A DNA stretch of 37,669 nt from SZUA-430 sp964638635 (GTDB lineage Bacteria; Pseudomonadota; Alphaproteobacteria; Micropepsales; Micropepsaceae). A program made the position numbers and the translations under genes. Under the pieces are notes generated by a model. The model was not told the DNA's origin. It saw only the letters and a program-made list of their open reading frames with translations, and made no database searches. The DNA is taken from contig CAZXAQ010000035.1 in the NCBI GenBank assembly GCA_964638635.1, positions 1 to 37,669 of the forward strand. Direction: 5' to 3'. Shown piece by piece: positions 1-9,539 of the stretch. The number at the start of each line of letters is the position of its first letter. Position 1 is the first letter of the stretch.

Positions 1-131
1 GCCAGGTCTTCGCGCTTCTGGTACTCACCGTCGCGGCCGCGGAAGCCGCCATCGGCCTCGCCATCCTCGTCGTCTACTTCCGCAACCGCGGCACGATCGC
101 GGTTGAGGACGTCAACATCATGAAGGGCTAG
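1..131 (+). CDS. nuoK: NADH-quinone oxidoreductase subunit K, C-terminal end (partial)
   Basis: The first 131 bases hold the end of a gene that begins outside the window; codons start at base 3 and stop at TAG 129-131. The 42 visible residues are a hydrophobic helix carrying the AAEAAIGLAI motif and a short polar tail ending IMKG. This is the last helix of NuoK, a small three-helix membrane subunit of complex I; the conserved Glu of that motif lies on the proton path. NuoL starts six bases after the stop, as expected for the nuo operon. Identity rests on the motif plus the neighbour. Confidence 0.93.
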   Translation, partial: QVFALLVLTVAAAEAAIGLAILVVYFRNRGTIAVEDVNIMKG

Positions 132-137
132 AGGCGC

Positions 138-2081
138 GTGATCTATCAAGCCATCCTCCTTCTGCCCCTGTTCGGCGCGATCCTCGCCGGCCTGATCGGC
201 AAGCGTCTGGGCGAGCACGCCGCGGAGTACATCGCGACCGGCCTGCTCATGGTCTCGGCCGCGCTCTCGATCTTCGTGTTCCTGAGCTTCTTCGTATTTG
301 GCGAAGGTCGCGTCGAAAGCCCAGTCAAGCTCTTCCAGTTCCTGGATTCCGGCACGCTCCAGGTCGACTGGGCGATCCGCATCGACACGTTGACCGCGGT
401 CATGCTGGTCGTCGTGACCGGTGTCTCCTCGCTCGTGCACCTCTATTCGATCGGCTACATGAGCCACGACGACGGCCGCCCGCGCTTCTTCGCTTTTCTC
501 TCGCTGTTCACGTTCGCGATGTTGGCGCTGGTGACGGCCGACAACTTCGTCCAGCTCTTCTTCGGCTGGGAGGGCGTCGGCCTCGCGTCCTATCTGCTGA
601 TCGGCTTCTGGTACAAAAAGCCGTCCGCGAACGCCGCCGCGATCAAGGCCTTCATCGTCAACCGCGTCGGCGACTTCGGCTTCGCGCTCGGCATCATGGC
701 GATCTTCTTCGTCTTCGGCACGCTCGACTTCGCGCCCGTCTTCGAGACCGCCAAGGAGCAGGTCGGCAAGACGTTCGTCTTCGGCGGCTACAACGTGGAC
801 GTGATGACGACGATCTGCCTGCTGCTGTTCATGGGCGCGATGGGCAAGTCGGCGCAGTTCATGCTGCACACCTGGCTGCCCGACGCCATGGAAGGCCCGA
901 CCCCCGTCTCGGCGTTGATCCACGCGGCGACCATGGTGACGGCCGGCGTCTTCCTCGTCGTGCGTTGTTCGCCGTTGTTTGAGCTCTCCCCGGTCGCGCT
1001 CCAAGTCGTGACGATCATCGGCGCCACGACCGCGTTCTTCGCCGCCACCGTCGGCCTCTTCCAGAACGACATCAAACGCGTCATCGCCTACTCGACCTGC
1101 TCGCAGCTCGGCTACATGTTCTTCGCGGCCGGCGTCGGCGCGTATCAAGCCGCAATGTTCCACCTCTTCACGCACGCCTTTTTCAAGGCGCTGCTGTTCT
1201 TGGGCGCCGGCTCCGTCATCCACGCGCTCGACGGCGAGCAAGACATGCGCAACATGGGCGGTATCAAGAAAAAGGTCCCCTACACCTACGCGCTCATGAT
1301 GATCGGCACGCTCGCGATCACCGGCTTCCCGTTCTTCGCGGGCTTCTGGTCGAAGGACGCGATCATCGAAAGCGCGTTCGCCGCCCACACCGGCGTTGGC
1401 AACTACGCCTTCGCGATCGGTGTGCTCGCGGCCGCCATGACGTCGTTCTACTCCTGGCGCCTCATCTTCATGACGTTCGAGGGCAAACACCGCGGCGACC
1501 ACCACGTGCTCGACCACGCGCACGAGTCGCCGCCCGTGATGCTAGTCCCCTTGATCCTGCTCGCGGCCGGCGCCGTGCTCGCAGGCTTCCTGTTCGAGGG
1601 TCTGTTCATCGGCCACGAGCAAGCGCATTTCTGGAACGGCGCCATCGTGAACCTGCAGGAACACACGGCGCTCGAGGCGCGCCACCACGTGCCCACCTGG
1701 GTCTTCTTCGCCCCGGCCGCCGCGATGCTGCTCGGCCTGGTGATCGCCTGGATCTACTACATGGAGTTCCCCGGACTGCCGGCCCGCATGGCCGCGCGCC
1801 AAGGCATTCTGTACCAATTCCTCTACAACAAATGGTACTTCGACGAGCTCTACGACTTCCTGTTCGTGCGCCCGGCGAAGCGTCTGGGAACGTTCCTCTG
1901 GAAGATGGGGGACGGCTGGCTTATCGACGGCTTCGGCCCTGATGGCGTCGCGGCCATCGTCGCCGACTGGACCAAGTCGATCGTCCGCTTGCAGACCGGC
2001 TACGTCTATCACTACGCCTTCGCGATGCTGATCGGCGTCGTTCTGCTCGCAACCTGGTTCATGGCGGGAGGCGCGAAATGA
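138..2081 (+). CDS. nuoL: NADH-quinone oxidoreductase subunit L
   Basis: NuoL is the distal antiporter-like membrane subunit of complex I, which pumps protons as NADH reduces quinone. The 647-residue protein is of normal length and almost wholly membrane-embedded. It carries the family's charged residues in membrane helices: Glu145 in FFGWEGVGLASYLL, and Lys237 in MGKSAQFMLHTWLPDA followed by EGPTPVSALIHAATMV. The C-terminal part (about 540-647) should include the long lateral helix and last membrane helix. The start is GTG, with GAGG four bases upstream at 131-134. It follows nuoK by six bases and overlaps nuoM by four (ATGA), so translation is probably coupled. Confidence 0.97.
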   Translation: MIYQAILLLPLFGAILAGLIGKRLGEHAAEYIATGLLMVSAALSIFVFLSFFVFGEGRVESPVKLFQFLDSGTLQVDWAIRIDTLTAVMLVVVTGVSSLVHLYSIGYMSHDDGRPRFFAFLSLFTFAMLALVTADNFVQLFFGWEGVGLASYLLIGFWYKKPSANAAAIKAFIVNRVGDFGFALGIMAIFFVFGTLDFAPVFETAKEQVGKTFVFGGYNVDVMTTICLLLFMGAMGKSAQFMLHTWLPDAMEGPTPVSALIHAATMVTAGVFLVVRCSPLFELSPVALQVVTIIGATTAFFAATVGLFQNDIKRVIAYSTCSQLGYMFFAAGVGAYQAAMFHLFTHAFFKALLFLGAGSVIHALDGEQDMRNMGGIKKKVPYTYALMMIGTLAITGFPFFAGFWSKDAIIESAFAAHTGVGNYAFAIGVLAAAMTSFYSWRLIFMTFEGKHRGDHHVLDHAHESPPVMLVPLILLAAGAVLAGFLFEGLFIGHEQAHFWNGAIVNLQEHTALEARHHVPTWVFFAPAAAMLLGLVIAWIYYMEFPGLPARMAARQGILYQFLYNKWYFDELYDFLFVRPAKRLGTFLWKMGDGWLIDGFGPDGVAAIVADWTKSIVRLQTGYVYHYAFAMLIGVVLLATWFMAGGAK

Positions 2082-3580
2082 ACGTGATCCTCTCCCTCAC
2101 CACATTCCTGCCGCTCGTCGGCGTCGCGCTCATCCTCCTGATGGCGCGCGGCACCCACGGCGACCTACTCACCCGCCAGATCGCGCTCTTCACGACGATC
2201 GTGACGTTCTTCTGCTCGCTCGCGGCGTGGAGCGCCTTCGACCCGACGGTGAAGCAGTTCCAACTTGTCGAAAACTACGCCTGGCTCGGCGGCACGATCC
2301 GCTACCACTTGGGCGTCGACGGCATCTCGCTGCCGTTCGTCATCCTGACCGCGTTCCTGATGCCGCTCTGCATCCTGGCGAGCTGGACCTCGATCGAAAC
2401 GCGCATCAAGGAGTACATGATCGCGTTCCTGGTCTTGGAAACGCTGATGATCGGCGTCTTCGTCTCGCTCGATCTGGTGCTCTTCTATCTGTTCTTCGAG
2501 GGCGGCTTGATCCCGATGTTCCTGATCATCGGCGTCTGGGGCGGCCAGCGGCGCGTCTACGCGTCGTTCAAGTTCTTCCTCTACACGCTTCTGGGCTCAG
2601 TCCTGATGCTCGTCGCTATCATGGCGATGTACGTGACCGCGGGCACGACCGACATCGTGGCGCTGCTCGACTACGGCTTCCCCAAGCACATGCAGATGTA
2701 CCTGTTCTTGGCCTTCCTCGCGTCCTTCGCGGTGAAGCTGCCGATGTGGCCGGTCCACACCTGGTTGCCCGACGCGCACGTCGAAGCACCCACCGCAGGC
2801 TCCGTCATCCTGGCCGGCATCCTCCTGAAGATGGGCGGCTACGGCTTCCTGCGCTTCTCGCTGCCCATGTTCCCGGACGCGAGCCTCTACTTCGCGCCGA
2901 TGATGTTCGCGCTCTCGGTGATTGCGATCGTCTACACCTCGCTCGTCGCCTTGATGCAGGAAGACATCAAGAAACTGATCGCCTATTCGTCCGTCGCGCA
3001 CATGGGCTTCGTGACCATGGGCCTCTTCGCGCTGAACCGCCAAGGCGTTGACGGCGCGGTCATCCAAATGATCAGCCACGGCTTCGTCTCGGCCGCACTC
3101 TTCTTGTGCGTCGGCGTCGTCTACGACCGCATGCACACGCGCGAGATCAAGGCCTATGGCGGCTTGGTCAACCGCATGCCGATCTACGCCGCCGTCTTCA
3201 TGGTCTTCACCATGGCGAACGTGGGTCTGCCGGGCACCAGCGGTTTCGTCGGCGAGTTCCTCTCATTGGTCGGCGCCTACAAAGCGAACTCCACCGTGGC
3301 GATCATCGCCACCACCGGCGTCATCCTGAGCGCAGGCTACGCGCTCTGGCTTTACCGCCGCGTCGTCTTCGGCGAACTCGAGAAAAAGTCGCTCGCCGAC
3401 ATCGAAGACATGAACGGCCGTGAGATCCTCGTGCTCGCGCCGCTCGTCGCGGCCACGCTGTTTTTCGGCTTCTATCCGAAACCGATTTTCGACATGACCG
3501 GCGCGGCCGTCGACGGCACGCTCGACATCGTCCACGGCAAACTCAAGACCGCCGAAACCATCACGGAGCCGACGCCATGA
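2078..3580 (+). CDS. nuoM: NADH-quinone oxidoreductase subunit M
   Basis: NuoM is the second antiporter-like proton-pumping subunit of complex I. The protein has 500 residues, the usual length, with about 14 membrane helices. Visible family marks are Glu141 in FFEGGLIPMFLIIGVWG, Lys220 in FAVKLPMWPVHTWLPDAHVE, and the SSVAHMGFVTMG helix. Glu141 and Lys220 correspond to the Glu and Lys shown to be essential for pumping in E. coli NuoM. It starts at ATG 2078 inside the nuoL stop (ATGA) and ends with the same overlap into nuoN, so nuoL, nuoM and nuoN are one transcript. An overlapping ORF at 2227-3051 is a frame shadow. Confidence 0.97.
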   Translation: MNVILSLTTFLPLVGVALILLMARGTHGDLLTRQIALFTTIVTFFCSLAAWSAFDPTVKQFQLVENYAWLGGTIRYHLGVDGISLPFVILTAFLMPLCILASWTSIETRIKEYMIAFLVLETLMIGVFVSLDLVLFYLFFEGGLIPMFLIIGVWGGQRRVYASFKFFLYTLLGSVLMLVAIMAMYVTAGTTDIVALLDYGFPKHMQMYLFLAFLASFAVKLPMWPVHTWLPDAHVEAPTAGSVILAGILLKMGGYGFLRFSLPMFPDASLYFAPMMFALSVIAIVYTSLVALMQEDIKKLIAYSSVAHMGFVTMGLFALNRQGVDGAVIQMISHGFVSAALFLCVGVVYDRMHTREIKAYGGLVNRMPIYAAVFMVFTMANVGLPGTSGFVGEFLSLVGAYKANSTVAIIATTGVILSAGYALWLYRRVVFGELEKKSLADIEDMNGREILVLAPLVAATLFFGFYPKPIFDMTGAAVDGTLDIVHGKLKTAETITEPTP

Positions 3581-5052
3581 GCCGCGAGTTCGACATCGCG
3601 CAGTTCAACGTCGACTTCGCGGCCATGGCGCCGGAAGTAACGCTCGCCTGCGGCTCGATGCTGCTGCTCCTGATCGGCGTCTTTGCCGGCGACAAGCGCT
3701 CGACTTGGGTGACGCTGGGCTGCGTCGCCCTGCTCGTGGCCACGGCGGTGCTCGTCGCGGCCATGCCCGACACGCGCACCACGGCGTTCGGCGGCACGGT
3801 GGTCCTCGACGGGTTCGCCCGCTTCACCAAGCTGCTCATACTCGCGGGCTCTTCCATCGCGATGCTGATGTCGCTCGACTACCTCCGCGACGAAAAGCTC
3901 ACGCGCTTCGAGTACCCGCTGCTGGTCTCGCTCGCGACGCTCGGCATGCTGACGATGGTGTCGGCGAACGACCTCATCGTGCTCTACGTCGGCCTGGAAC
4001 TACAAAGCCTCGCGCTCTACGTCCTCGCCTCTTTCGCGCGCGACAACACGCGCTCGACCGAAGCCGGCCTCAAATACTTCGTCCTCGGCGCGCTCTCGTC
4101 CGGCATGCTGCTCTACGGCGCAAGCCTGCTCTACGGCTTCACCGGCTCCACCGGGTTCGAAGGCATAACGGCTGCCCTCACACGCGACGGCGTCGGCCTC
4201 GGCGTACAGATCGGCGCCGCCTTCGTGCTGGCCGGCCTGGTCTTCAAGATATCCGCCGTGCCGTTCCACATGTGGACGCCCGACGTCTACGAAGGCGCGC
4301 CCACACCCGTGACAGCGTTCTTCGCCGCCGCGCCCAAGATCGCCGCGATGGCGCTGATCGCCCGCTTCATCTTCGGCGCGCTCGGCCCCGCGGAAGGCGT
4401 GTGGCTGCAAATCCTGGCGCCCGTCTCCGTCGCCTCGATGATCTGGGGCGCGCTCGCGGCCATCGGCCAAACGAACATCAAGCGCCTGATGGCCTACTCC
4501 TCGATCAGCCACATGGGCTATGCGCTTATCGGCTTCGTCGCGGGCAGCCAAGAAGGCGTCTACGGCGTGCTTGTCTATCTCGTGATCTATCTCGCGATGA
4601 CCGTCGGCACGTTCGTCTGCATCATGATGATGCGCAGGGGCGGCCAGCAGGTCGAAGACGTGTCGGATCTCGGCGGCCTCTCCGACCGCGATCCGACGAC
4701 CGCCTACATGCTCGCGATCCTGATGTTCAGCTTGATCGGCATCCCGCCGCTCGCAGGCTTCTTCGGCAAATGGTACGTGTTCCTGGCGCTCATCCACTCC
4801 GCGGCCGAGCACCCGTGGATGTACACCGTCGCGATCGTGGGCCTCGTGACCAGCGTCGTCGGCGCCTACTATTACCTGAACATCGTACGTGTGATGTTCT
4901 TCGACAAACCCGCGCCGCAATTCGAGAAGCCGCTGGGCACCGTCAACGCGGCGCTGCTCGGTGCCTCGACCGCATTCGTCGTCGCCTCGGTCATCGTGCT
5001 CGCGCCGCTGATTGACGCCGCGTCGGCGGCGGCGAAAAGCCTGTTCCCTTGA
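3577..5052 (+). CDS. nuoN: NADH-quinone oxidoreductase subunit N
   Basis: NuoN is the third antiporter-like subunit of complex I, next to NuoK. It has 491 residues and about 14 membrane helices. Family marks are Glu141 in LYVGLELQSLALYVLASF, Lys224 in the FKISAVPFHMWTPDVYEGAP segment and the SSISHMGYALIG helix. It begins at ATG 3577 overlapping the nuoM stop and is the last nuo gene; the nuo order K-L-M-N is standard. Its stop at 5050-5052 is followed or overlapped by the birA start, so the housekeeping genes downstream probably share the nuo transcript. Confidence 0.97.
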   Translation: MSREFDIAQFNVDFAAMAPEVTLACGSMLLLLIGVFAGDKRSTWVTLGCVALLVATAVLVAAMPDTRTTAFGGTVVLDGFARFTKLLILAGSSIAMLMSLDYLRDEKLTRFEYPLLVSLATLGMLTMVSANDLIVLYVGLELQSLALYVLASFARDNTRSTEAGLKYFVLGALSSGMLLYGASLLYGFTGSTGFEGITAALTRDGVGLGVQIGAAFVLAGLVFKISAVPFHMWTPDVYEGAPTPVTAFFAAAPKIAAMALIARFIFGALGPAEGVWLQILAPVSVASMIWGALAAIGQTNIKRLMAYSSISHMGYALIGFVAGSQEGVYGVLVYLVIYLAMTVGTFVCIMMMRRGGQQVEDVSDLGGLSDRDPTTAYMLAILMFSLIGIPPLAGFFGKWYVFLALIHSAAEHPWMYTVAIVGLVTSVVGAYYYLNIVRVMFFDKPAPQFEKPLGTVNAALLGASTAFVVASVIVLAPLIDAASAAAKSLFP

Positions 5053-5054
5053 CC

Positions 5055-5804
5055 ATGTCGGCCCCGCGCGTCCCGGCGGGCTACTCGGTCGCCAGTTTCG
5101 ATGCGATCGACTCGACGAATGAGGAAGCGCGCCGCCGCGCCGCCGTGGGCGAACGCGGGCCGCTCTGGATCTGGGCGAAACGCCAAACAGCCGGCCGCGG
5201 CCGGCGGGGCAGGGAGTGGGAGTCGCCCGAGGGCAACCTCATGGCGACGCTTCTCATCGCACCGGGCGTCAGCGCGCCGGAAGCCGCACGCCTGTCGTTC
5301 GTCGCCGCTCTCGCCGTGCACGACCTCGCTGCAGCCTACGCCAAGCGCAGCACCGTCCGCGTGAAGTGGCCGAACGACGTGCTGATCGACGGCAAGAAGG
5401 TTGCGGGCATCCTGCTGGAGTCCTCGGGCGACGCCGGCGTCGACGTGCTGCCCTGGGTCGCCGTCGGCATCGGCGTTAACCTGATCCACGCGCCCGCGGC
5501 GGCCCAATACCCGGCGACGTTCATCGGCGCGCACGGTGCGGCCCCAAGCCCCGCGGAAGCGCTCGCCGAGCTTGCGGAAGCCTGGGAAACACGATTTCGT
5601 ACCTGGCGCGTGAGCGGCTTTGCGGCAATTCGGGAGGCCTGGCTCGGCGTTGCGGCGGGCCTCGGCCAAGCGATCGAGGTGCGCTTACCCGGCGAAACGC
5701 TGACCGGCCGCTTCGAAACGCTGATGCCGGACGGAGCGCTGAGCCTTTTGTTGCCCACCGGTGCTCGGCGGGCGATCACGGCGGGAGAGGTGTTCTTTGC
5801 CTAA
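5055..5804 (+). CDS. birA: Biotin--[acetyl-CoA-carboxylase] ligase
   Basis: This enzyme makes biotinyl-AMP and transfers biotin to the carrier lysine of acetyl-CoA carboxylase. The 249-residue protein is a short BirA without the N-terminal DNA-binding domain of the E. coli enzyme, so it is catalytic only. Visible motifs are DSTNEEARR near residue 19, the biotinyl-AMP loop GRGRRGREW (47-55), and KWPNDVLIDGKKVAGIL (104-120). I chose ATG 5055, two bases after the nuoN stop; an in-frame TTG at 5049 overlapping that stop is possible, and neither has a clear ribosome site. The position after nuoN is typical of alphaproteobacteria. Confidence 0.94.
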   Translation: MSAPRVPAGYSVASFDAIDSTNEEARRRAAVGERGPLWIWAKRQTAGRGRRGREWESPEGNLMATLLIAPGVSAPEAARLSFVAALAVHDLAAAYAKRSTVRVKWPNDVLIDGKKVAGILLESSGDAGVDVLPWVAVGIGVNLIHAPAAAQYPATFIGAHGAAPSPAEALAELAEAWETRFRTWRVSGFAAIREAWLGVAAGLGQAIEVRLPGETLTGRFETLMPDGALSLLLPTGARRAITAGEVFFA

Positions 5805-5814
5805 AGACAACGGA

Positions 5815-6606
5815 ATGCTGCTCGCCATCGACGCCGGCAACACGAACGTCGTGTTCGCCGTGCACGACGGCCAGACGATCCGCGCGCAATACCGCGCCGC
5901 GACGAAAGACACGCGCACCGCAGACGAATACTACGTCTGGCTGATGCAACTGCTGCAGCTCGAAGGCATCAAGACCTCGGAGATCGACGCCGCGATCATC
6001 GCAACCGTGGTCCCGCAGGCCCTGTTCCCGCTCCGTCGCCTCTGCGCCAAGTACTTCAATCGGGAGGCGCTTGTCGTCGGCGATCCCGCCGTTGACCTCG
6101 GCATCGAAATCAACGTCGACCGTCCCCACGCCGTTGGCGCCGACCGCATCGTCAACGCGATCGCCGGTTACAAGGAGTACGGCGGCGACCTCATTCTCAT
6201 CGATTTCGGCACAGCGACGACGTTCGACATCGTGGGGCCGAAGGGCAGCTACGAAGGCGGCATCATCGCGGCCGGCGTAAACCTCTCGCTCGAGGCGCTG
6301 CACATGGCGGCCGCGCAACTGCCGCGCATCGCCGTCGAACGCCCGCAAGCCGTCATCGGCAAGGACACGATCCCCGCGATGCAGTCGGGCGTTTTCTGGG
6401 GCTACATCGCCATGGTCGAAGGCATGGTCGCCCGCATCAAGGCGGAATACGGCCGCCCGATGAAGGTAATCGGCACCGGCGGCCTCGCGCATCTGTTCCG
6501 CCACTCGACGAACGCGATCGAACATGTCGACCACGACATCACGATCCGGGGCCTTCGTCTGATATACGAACGCAACGCCGCCCTCGCGCGCAAGCCGATC
6601 GCATGA
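5815..6606 (+). CDS. coaX: Type III pantothenate kinase
   Basis: CoaX phosphorylates pantothenate, the first step of coenzyme A synthesis. The type III enzyme belongs to the ASKHA (acetate and sugar kinase/Hsp70/actin) fold. The 263-residue protein opens with the phosphate-binding motif LAIDAGNTNVVFAVHDG, followed by PHAVGADRIVNAIAGY, the second phosphate motif IDFGTATTFDIV and EGGIIAAGVNLS. Family proteins usually begin MLLAIDAGNTN, which supports ATG 5815. An in-frame TTG at 5797 has a better ribosome-binding site (GGGAGAGG, 5783-5790) and would add six residues and overlap birA. The stop overlaps the rnj start (ATGA). Confidence 0.94.
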   Translation: MLLAIDAGNTNVVFAVHDGQTIRAQYRAATKDTRTADEYYVWLMQLLQLEGIKTSEIDAAIIATVVPQALFPLRRLCAKYFNREALVVGDPAVDLGIEINVDRPHAVGADRIVNAIAGYKEYGGDLILIDFGTATTFDIVGPKGSYEGGIIAAGVNLSLEALHMAAAQLPRIAVERPQAVIGKDTIPAMQSGVFWGYIAMVEGMVARIKAEYGRPMKVIGTGGLAHLFRHSTNAIEHVDHDITIRGLRLIYERNAALARKPIA

Positions 6607-8267
6607 AAAAGCGCGAGGCCGGCACCGACGACGAGCTGATCTTCGTGCCCTTGGGCGGCGCAGGCGAAATCGGCATGAACCTGAACCTCTACGGCTACGG
6701 TCCGCCGAACAAGCGCCAATGGATCATGATCGACCTCGGCGTGATGTTCGGCGGCGACGACACGCCGGGCGTCGACGTCATCATGCCGGACCCCGGCTTC
6801 ATCGAAGAACACCGCCGCAACCTCATCGCCATCGTGCTGACTCACGCGCACGAAGACCATATAGGCGCCGTCGGCCACCTCTGGCCGCGCCTGAAGGTTC
6901 CCGTCTACGCCACGCCGTTCACCGCCGCTCTCGTGCGCCTCAAGCTTGAGGAAGAGGGCATCCTGGACGAGGTGCCGCTCCACATCGTGCCGCTGGGCGG
7001 TGAACTGAAGCTCGGGCCCTTCGCGCTCGAATTCATCGACATCACCCATTCGATTCCCGAACCGAACTGCATCGCGATCCGCACGCCCTTGGGCACCGTG
7101 CTGCACACCGGCGACTGGAAGATCGACCCGAAGCCAGTAGTCGGTCGCAAAACCGACATCGAAGCGCTGCGCAAACTGGGCGATGAAGGCGTGCTCGCGG
7201 CGATCTGCGACTCCACCAACGTCTTCGTCCCCGGCCGCTCGGGCTCTGAGGCCGACGTCGGAACCCGCCTCGAATCCGTGATCGCGTCATGCAAGGGCAG
7301 GGTGGCCGTCACCGCGTTCGCCTCGAACGTCGCCCGCATGCAATCCGTCGTCCGCGCCGCGCAGAAGGCCGGCCGCCACGTCGCGCTTGTCGGCCGCTCG
7401 ATGCACAAGATCGCGGCCGCCGCGATCGAGACTGGCTACCTCAAAGACATGCCGGGCATGCTGGACGAAGAAACCGCATCCGACCTGCCCGCGAACAAGG
7501 TGCTCTACCTTTGCACCGGCAGCCAAGGCGAACCGCGCGCAGCCCTCTCGCGCATCGCGGTCGGCGACCACCCGCATGTCGTGCTGGGCCCCGGCGACAG
7601 CGTCATCTTCTCCTCGCGCGTCATCCCGGGGAACGAGCGGCTGATCCATCAGCTGCAGAACGACCTCGCGATGCGCGGCGTCGAAGTGATCTCAGCCGAA
7701 GATCACGATGTGCACGTCTCGGGCCACCCCGCGCGCGACGAACTCGCCGACATGTACGCCTGGCTTCGCCCGCGCATCGCCGTGCCTGTTCACGGCGAAG
7801 AGCGCCATTTGATGGAACATGTTCGCTTCGCGAAAAGCCTGCAGGTGCCGACCGCGCTGCACGCGCCGAACGGCTCCATGGTCCGCCTGGCGCCGGGCGA
7901 GCCCACGATCTTCGACGAAGCCCCGCACGGCCGCTTGCATCTCGACGGCTCGGTCATCGCCCGCGGCGACGACAGCGCGCTGAAGGAACGCCGCTCGCTC
8001 GCCTTCGCGGGCTACGTCGCCGTGACAATCGTGCTCGATCAACGCGGCCGGCCAGCCGCCGACCCCGTGGTCATCTGCGCCGGCGTCCCCGCCGACATCG
8101 TCGAAACCGCGCGCCAAGCCGCCGGCGACGCCCAAGACCGCCTCGGCCGCCGCTTCGACGACGCCGCCCGCGCCGCCGAAGAAATCCGCCGCACCGTCCG
8201 CCGCGAAATCCAAGACGCCTGGGGCAAGAAACCCGTCGTAAAAGTTGAGATCACGCACGTCGGCTGA
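6603..8267 (+). CDS. rnj: Ribonuclease J
   Basis: RNase J is a metallo-beta-lactamase/beta-CASP ribonuclease with endo- and 5'-exonuclease activity in RNA processing and decay. The 554-residue protein has the usual length. It shows VPLGGAGEIGMNLNLY at the N-terminus, the zinc site HAHEDHIGA (His81, His83, Asp85, His86), a further metal-ligand region around HTGDWKID, the beta-CASP part (CTGSQGEPRAALSRIA) and PVHGEERHL. The C-terminal domain follows. Its ATG overlaps the coaX stop by four bases. In many alphaproteobacteria mce follows directly; here the next gene runs the other way and overlaps the last 17 bases. Confidence 0.95.
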   Translation: MKKREAGTDDELIFVPLGGAGEIGMNLNLYGYGPPNKRQWIMIDLGVMFGGDDTPGVDVIMPDPGFIEEHRRNLIAIVLTHAHEDHIGAVGHLWPRLKVPVYATPFTAALVRLKLEEEGILDEVPLHIVPLGGELKLGPFALEFIDITHSIPEPNCIAIRTPLGTVLHTGDWKIDPKPVVGRKTDIEALRKLGDEGVLAAICDSTNVFVPGRSGSEADVGTRLESVIASCKGRVAVTAFASNVARMQSVVRAAQKAGRHVALVGRSMHKIAAAAIETGYLKDMPGMLDEETASDLPANKVLYLCTGSQGEPRAALSRIAVGDHPHVVLGPGDSVIFSSRVIPGNERLIHQLQNDLAMRGVEVISAEDHDVHVSGHPARDELADMYAWLRPRIAVPVHGEERHLMEHVRFAKSLQVPTALHAPNGSMVRLAPGEPTIFDEAPHGRLHLDGSVIARGDDSALKERRSLAFAGYVAVTIVLDQRGRPAADPVVICAGVPADIVETARQAAGDAQDRLGRRFDDAARAAEEIRRTVRREIQDAWGKKPVVKVEITHVG

Positions 8268-9393
8268 CGTCGTTCCAACTCTCCGGAATCGCGAGGCCGC
8301 GCGCACCCAGCGCCTGCGCGACCACCGCCTCACCCAACGCCGCGGCATGCTTGAACCCGTGCCCCGAACAAGCGGAGACGACCGAAACGTTCGCGACCTG
8401 GGGATGCGGTCCAACCCAAAAGTTGAAATCGGGCGTTGACGTGTAGAGACAAGTCGCGCCGCGCAAATGCACCCCTAACGCGGGAAACGCCGCGCGAACG
8501 CGCGGAGTCACGAGGTCGATCTCTTCGCGCGTCACGGCGTGCGCAACCGCGTCCGGATCGACCACCGCATCAAGCGCTTCGGTCGCGATCTTCACGCCAC
8601 CGCCCGGCGCGGCGATGGGAAAGCCATAGAGGTCGTTCCAGATGAACACCGGCATCCGCTCCGGCGCGTAGGCCGAAGCATCCGGTGGCGGCTGAAACCA
8701 ATGCAGCGTCTGGCGCGTCACGGTCAGCCGCCGCGCGTGCGACGCTGGCAAGAACCCCGGCGTCCAAGCCCCTGCAGCCAACACGACCTTGGCCGCCCGA
8801 ACCATCTCACCCGCCGCCTGCACAGCCACAGCGTCGCCGTCGGCTGCAATCGACACCACCGGCGTGTTGAGCCGCACCGTCGCCCCCAGCGCCTGCGCGC
8901 GCGACAGCTGCGCCGCAACCACCCGCTCCGGCACGGCGTAGCCCGCGCCCGGCTCGAAATAGGCCCGCGCACCGTCGAAGCGCTCATAAGCCGGAAACCG
9001 CACCCGCACCTCGGCCGCGCTCAGCACCTCGTGCGCGATCTGATGAGACCGCGCGGCCTCGATTGTGGTCTCCAAAAACCCCGCCGGCACATGCATCGCA
9101 TGCGGCAGAACCCCGCCCAGCACCAGCAGCCCGCACCGCGTCACCAGCTTCTCGTCGGTTTCGGCGCTCAACTGGTCCCAGAGTTCGAACGACCGCTGCG
9201 CGAACGGCGTGTAGGCCGCGCCCTCGCCGATGGCCGCGCGCACGATCCGCGTCTCCCCATGCGTCGAGCCGAACGTATGCGGCGGCGTGAACCGGTCGAA
9301 CCCGGCGACCTTGGCACCCGCCCGCGCGGCAGCCAGCAACGCCGCCCCGCCGACGGCGCCAAGTCCTACGACGACGATGTCAAAGTTAGCCAT
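8251..9393 (-). CDS. Sarcosine oxidase / N-methyltryptophan oxidase family flavoenzyme
   Basis: This is a monomeric flavin amine oxidase that oxidises a secondary amine such as an N-methyl amino acid, releasing H2O2. The 380 residues match the family length. The N-terminal FAD fold has VVGLGAVGGAAL (8-19), the family motif GSTHGETRIVRAA lies at 42-54, and Cys315 in GATCLYTSTPDFNFWVG is at the position where FAD is covalently bound. SACSGHGFKHAAALGE (340-355) completes the flavin site. Substrate cannot be told between sarcosine, N-methyltryptophan (SolA) and other amines. A GGGGA ribosome site precedes ATG 9393. It runs divergently from the monooxygenase gene at 9540 and overlaps rnj tail-to-tail. 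Confidence 0.85.
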   Translation of the reverse strand: MANFDIVVVGLGAVGGAALLAAARAGAKVAGFDRFTPPHTFGSTHGETRIVRAAIGEGAAYTPFAQRSFELWDQLSAETDEKLVTRCGLLVLGGVLPHAMHVPAGFLETTIEAARSHQIAHEVLSAAEVRVRFPAYERFDGARAYFEPGAGYAVPERVVAAQLSRAQALGATVRLNTPVVSIAADGDAVAVQAAGEMVRAAKVVLAAGAWTPGFLPASHARRLTVTRQTLHWFQPPPDASAYAPERMPVFIWNDLYGFPIAAPGGGVKIATEALDAVVDPDAVAHAVTREEIDLVTPRVRAAFPALGVHLRGATCLYTSTPDFNFWVGPHPQVANVSVVSACSGHGFKHAAALGEAVVAQALGARGLAIPESWNDVSRRA

Positions 9394-9539
9394 ACCAGAG
9401 TCCCCGAAGGGCCTACCTTAAGGTGTCCGGCGAAGCCCACCAACCGGAGCGTTAGGACTCGAAAAAATGGCCGTTGCGCTCCGCTTCGCGCTCCACCAAC
9501 ATCCGCCCAACCAAGAAACTGAAGAACGGGAGGAAATGC